Below are positions 63,701 to 64,000 of a stretch of DNA of 64,000 nucleotides, piece after piece. Each line of letters opens with the position of its first letter. The first letter of the stretch is position 1. Location: contig NZ_FUZE01000011.1 in assembly GCF_900168205.1 (NCBI RefSeq), forward strand, positions 1-64,000. The letters run 5' to 3'. The notes beneath the pieces are model-generated. The model saw only the letters and a program-made list of their open reading frames with translations. It was not told where the DNA came from and did not search any database. The stretch is from Chryseobacterium balustinum (GTDB taxonomy: Bacteria; Bacteroidota; Bacteroidia; Flavobacteriales; Weeksellaceae). Made by a program: the position numbers and the translations under genes.

Positions 63701-63757
63701 ATTCTGAATGTTTCAGGAGATGAATTGAATAGCAATTTTAAAATTATTGTTCAGTAA
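60755..63757 (+). CDS. pectate-lyase-like (PL1) multi-domain T9SS protein
   Basis: A 1,000-residue secreted protein (signal peptide to LKAQ, residue 30). Order: right-handed beta-helix of pectate-lyase type (PL1-like: GFGRFTTGARGA, DSGAGSFRDAVSQPGRFVIFKVGGIV, ILDHMTFTWGTDEVFS, residues ~30-400); a calcium-type DTDNDGMPDAWE (near 425); two FN3-like domains (~490-665); a LamG/concanavalin-like domain (~670-890); and a C-terminal type A T9SS sorting domain (VYPNPVKDQIFIKL … NFKIIVQ). Beta-helix lyases cleave pectin by beta-elimination, but I cannot confirm the catalytic Arg/Lys set, so the substrate is open. A terminator follows. Confidence 0.86.
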   Translation: MKNKSLLIKQTFTSLLLCGITLSTADLKAQTLAFPEATGFGRFTTGARGAANPQIYLVTNLNDSGAGSFRDAVSQPGRFVIFKVGGIVNLQSVVAVAANTTIAGQTAPGEGILFLGPRVSFSGANNTIARYFRVRYGGTSQNQDASGIANGANIILDHMTFTWGTDEVFSVNWDNNGTSPDNITIQNSIIGQGLHRHNHSAGGLMQPPPGGKISLIGNLYICNKTRNNKIKGINEFVNNVVYNWGNYGNTYGHTQSGEAYIMGGDSAGASYANIINNYFIGGPNTSSTVSTPFSVGNANFNLYGSGNYFDNNKNGVLDGTLVPQNLTGYPVGDINAIQTTSYDYPMKNPTLTAQGAYDNIVSKVGASYPRRDQVDQLMISDLMSKGTTATYVYVQSDLTTQFGFTNGGAGHVYGAPAPLDTDNDGMPDAWETANGLNPNVFDALAVSTAHAPYLNIEVYINGLPNTAAPDFIIPPSNLNFTNPVTTGTPASSSLTVNWSDNATNETNYILERSPNGTAFTVIATLPANTTTYNETGLTPNTQYYYRVKAVNATESSVYTSNSSITTPPVPSAPTKAANPNPANGFNDVQLTNGNLLLKWTGSTNTSTYIVYFGTNPQNLNNVATVPYSAAPSYQLSNLNTATNYYWRIDSSNALGSVTGDVWSFRALTPSLVGNWPFSEAPLSGEQIADLTSYANHGTLNVAYDNANVRVPGKENYALDLATSPNTPYIASIPHQDQILFNTNSFTVSYWMKAPTSMIPSSSATSLYVLCKGSFTKNTATGATGKRFNVEIKGGQLRYAIDDDVTKKEITSPIANYFTNNWVHVVIQRDITAHKMRIYTNGVLSAEGDETAVTGIGEASDLIIGNIGELEFLSTTNAPAPYKGVFDELKMYNYALSPTEISALYNQAVLRNAEFSISKNVGTVYPNPVKDQIFIKLPEYKRSSLTATILDMTGKVIVKEKLNANGNGIFNLNIAGKKVSGNYILNVSGDELNSNFKIIVQ

Positions 63758-63800
63758 GAAAATAAGAGCACACTTAGTTTACTTCATATTGTATCAAAAG

Positions 63801-63834
63801 GAAATCCTTTCAATTTTTTGAAAGGATTTCTTTA
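63801..63834 (+). terminator. terminator after the pectate-lyase-like gene
   Basis: GAAATCCTTTC (63801-63811) pairs with GAAAGGATTTC (63820-63830), then a T-rich tail; it can serve both neighbours. Confidence 0.82.
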
Positions 63835-63858
63835 TTTAAAATACTGAAGTAGTAATGA

Positions 63859-64000
63859 CTATTTGTTTTTAATTCTTTTAATAACTTCAGTTTTATCAAA
63901 ATCTGGTGGTAATGGTTTAAAAATTTTGTCTACTCTTGTCAAACTATATTTTTTTCTTTGAAACTCTCTTAGTTTATCTATTTCTATAGTGCCTAATACT
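63859..64000 (-). CDS. C-terminal end of a gene running off the right edge
   Basis: Minus-strand frame open from the window edge to a TAG at 63859-63861: about 46 residues (VLGTIEIDKLREFQRKKYSL … PPDFDKTEVIKRIKNK). Basic and helical, no recognisable motif; the family cannot be judged from this piece. It converges with the pectate-lyase-like gene across a terminator. Confidence 0.55.
   Translation of the reverse strand, partial: VLGTIEIDKLREFQRKKYSLTRVDKIFKPLPPDFDKTEVIKRIKNK

Noticed and set aside
1..64000. CRISPR array, rRNA operon, insertion sequence with transposase, prophage structural genes
   Set aside because: None found on either strand; the only recombinase is the large serine enzyme and the only tRNA that I can identify is tRNA-Arg.

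Overview
The window looks like chromosomal DNA of a flavobacterium of the Chryseobacterium type (Weeksellaceae, Bacteroidota). The support is low-GC coding, a SusC/SusD polysaccharide locus, type IX secretion (T9SS type A) C-terminal domains, promoters of the Bacteroidota form TTG-N19-21-TAnnTTTG, gene families common in flavobacteria, and several families of short palindromic interspersed repeats. Genus-level placement is inference from this gene content; no rRNA is present.

Region 1 (1 to about 11,830) is the right end of an integrated mobile element. It holds the C-terminal part of an M23 peptidase-like conjugation protein (cut by the window edge), two conserved-hypothetical element proteins, a lipoprotein, a 1,725-residue fusion of a possible Toprim-like region, an N6-adenine methylase and an SF2 helicase, a small protein, and a large serine recombinase. 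The last codons of the recombinase lie antisense to an intact tRNA-Arg(ACG), which marks the likely attachment site.

Region 2 (11.9-18.6 kb) is housekeeping DNA. It holds a periplasmic-binding lipoprotein, the transglycosylase MtgA, a Gcr-family membrane protein, a DUF721/DciA-like gene, a 55-residue bacteriocin-like double-glycine peptide, recF, a toxin-antitoxin pair whose toxin has an internal stop, and a UbiA-like membrane protein.

Region 3 (18.6-25.1 kb) pairs a very large alpha-2-macroglobulin lacking its thioester motif with an ecotin, so it is a periplasmic protease-inhibitor locus.

Region 4 (25.2-35.5 kb) is a run of small envelope and metabolic genes: DUF1569, VOC proteins, DUF1398, DUF2490, a CPA1 Na+/H+ antiporter, glutaminyl cyclotransferase, deoxynucleoside kinase, ArsC-like, DUF493 and DUF4197.

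Region 5 (35.8-45.1 kb) is a polysaccharide utilisation locus: SusC, SusD, a glycoamylase-fold (GH144-like) lipoprotein, an alpha/beta-hydrolase and a GH3 beta-glucosidase. Beta-1,2-glucan is a plausible target.

Region 6 (45.1-56.3 kb) holds an iron alcohol dehydrogenase with an AraC regulator, an S9 peptidase, an ECF-type sigma factor with two small membrane proteins, a J-domain membrane protein, a Cys/Lys-rich mini-protein and gcvP. Several dispersed repeats sit in its intergenic spaces.

Region 7 (56.3-64 kb) is accessory. It has an S41 peptidase-like protein, a seven-repeat T9SS protein, a stretch with two gene remnants and a small lipoprotein, and a 1,000-residue pectate-lyase-like T9SS protein. 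A duplicated piece of the gcvP 3' end and a duplicated gcvP terminator show that this stretch was rearranged.
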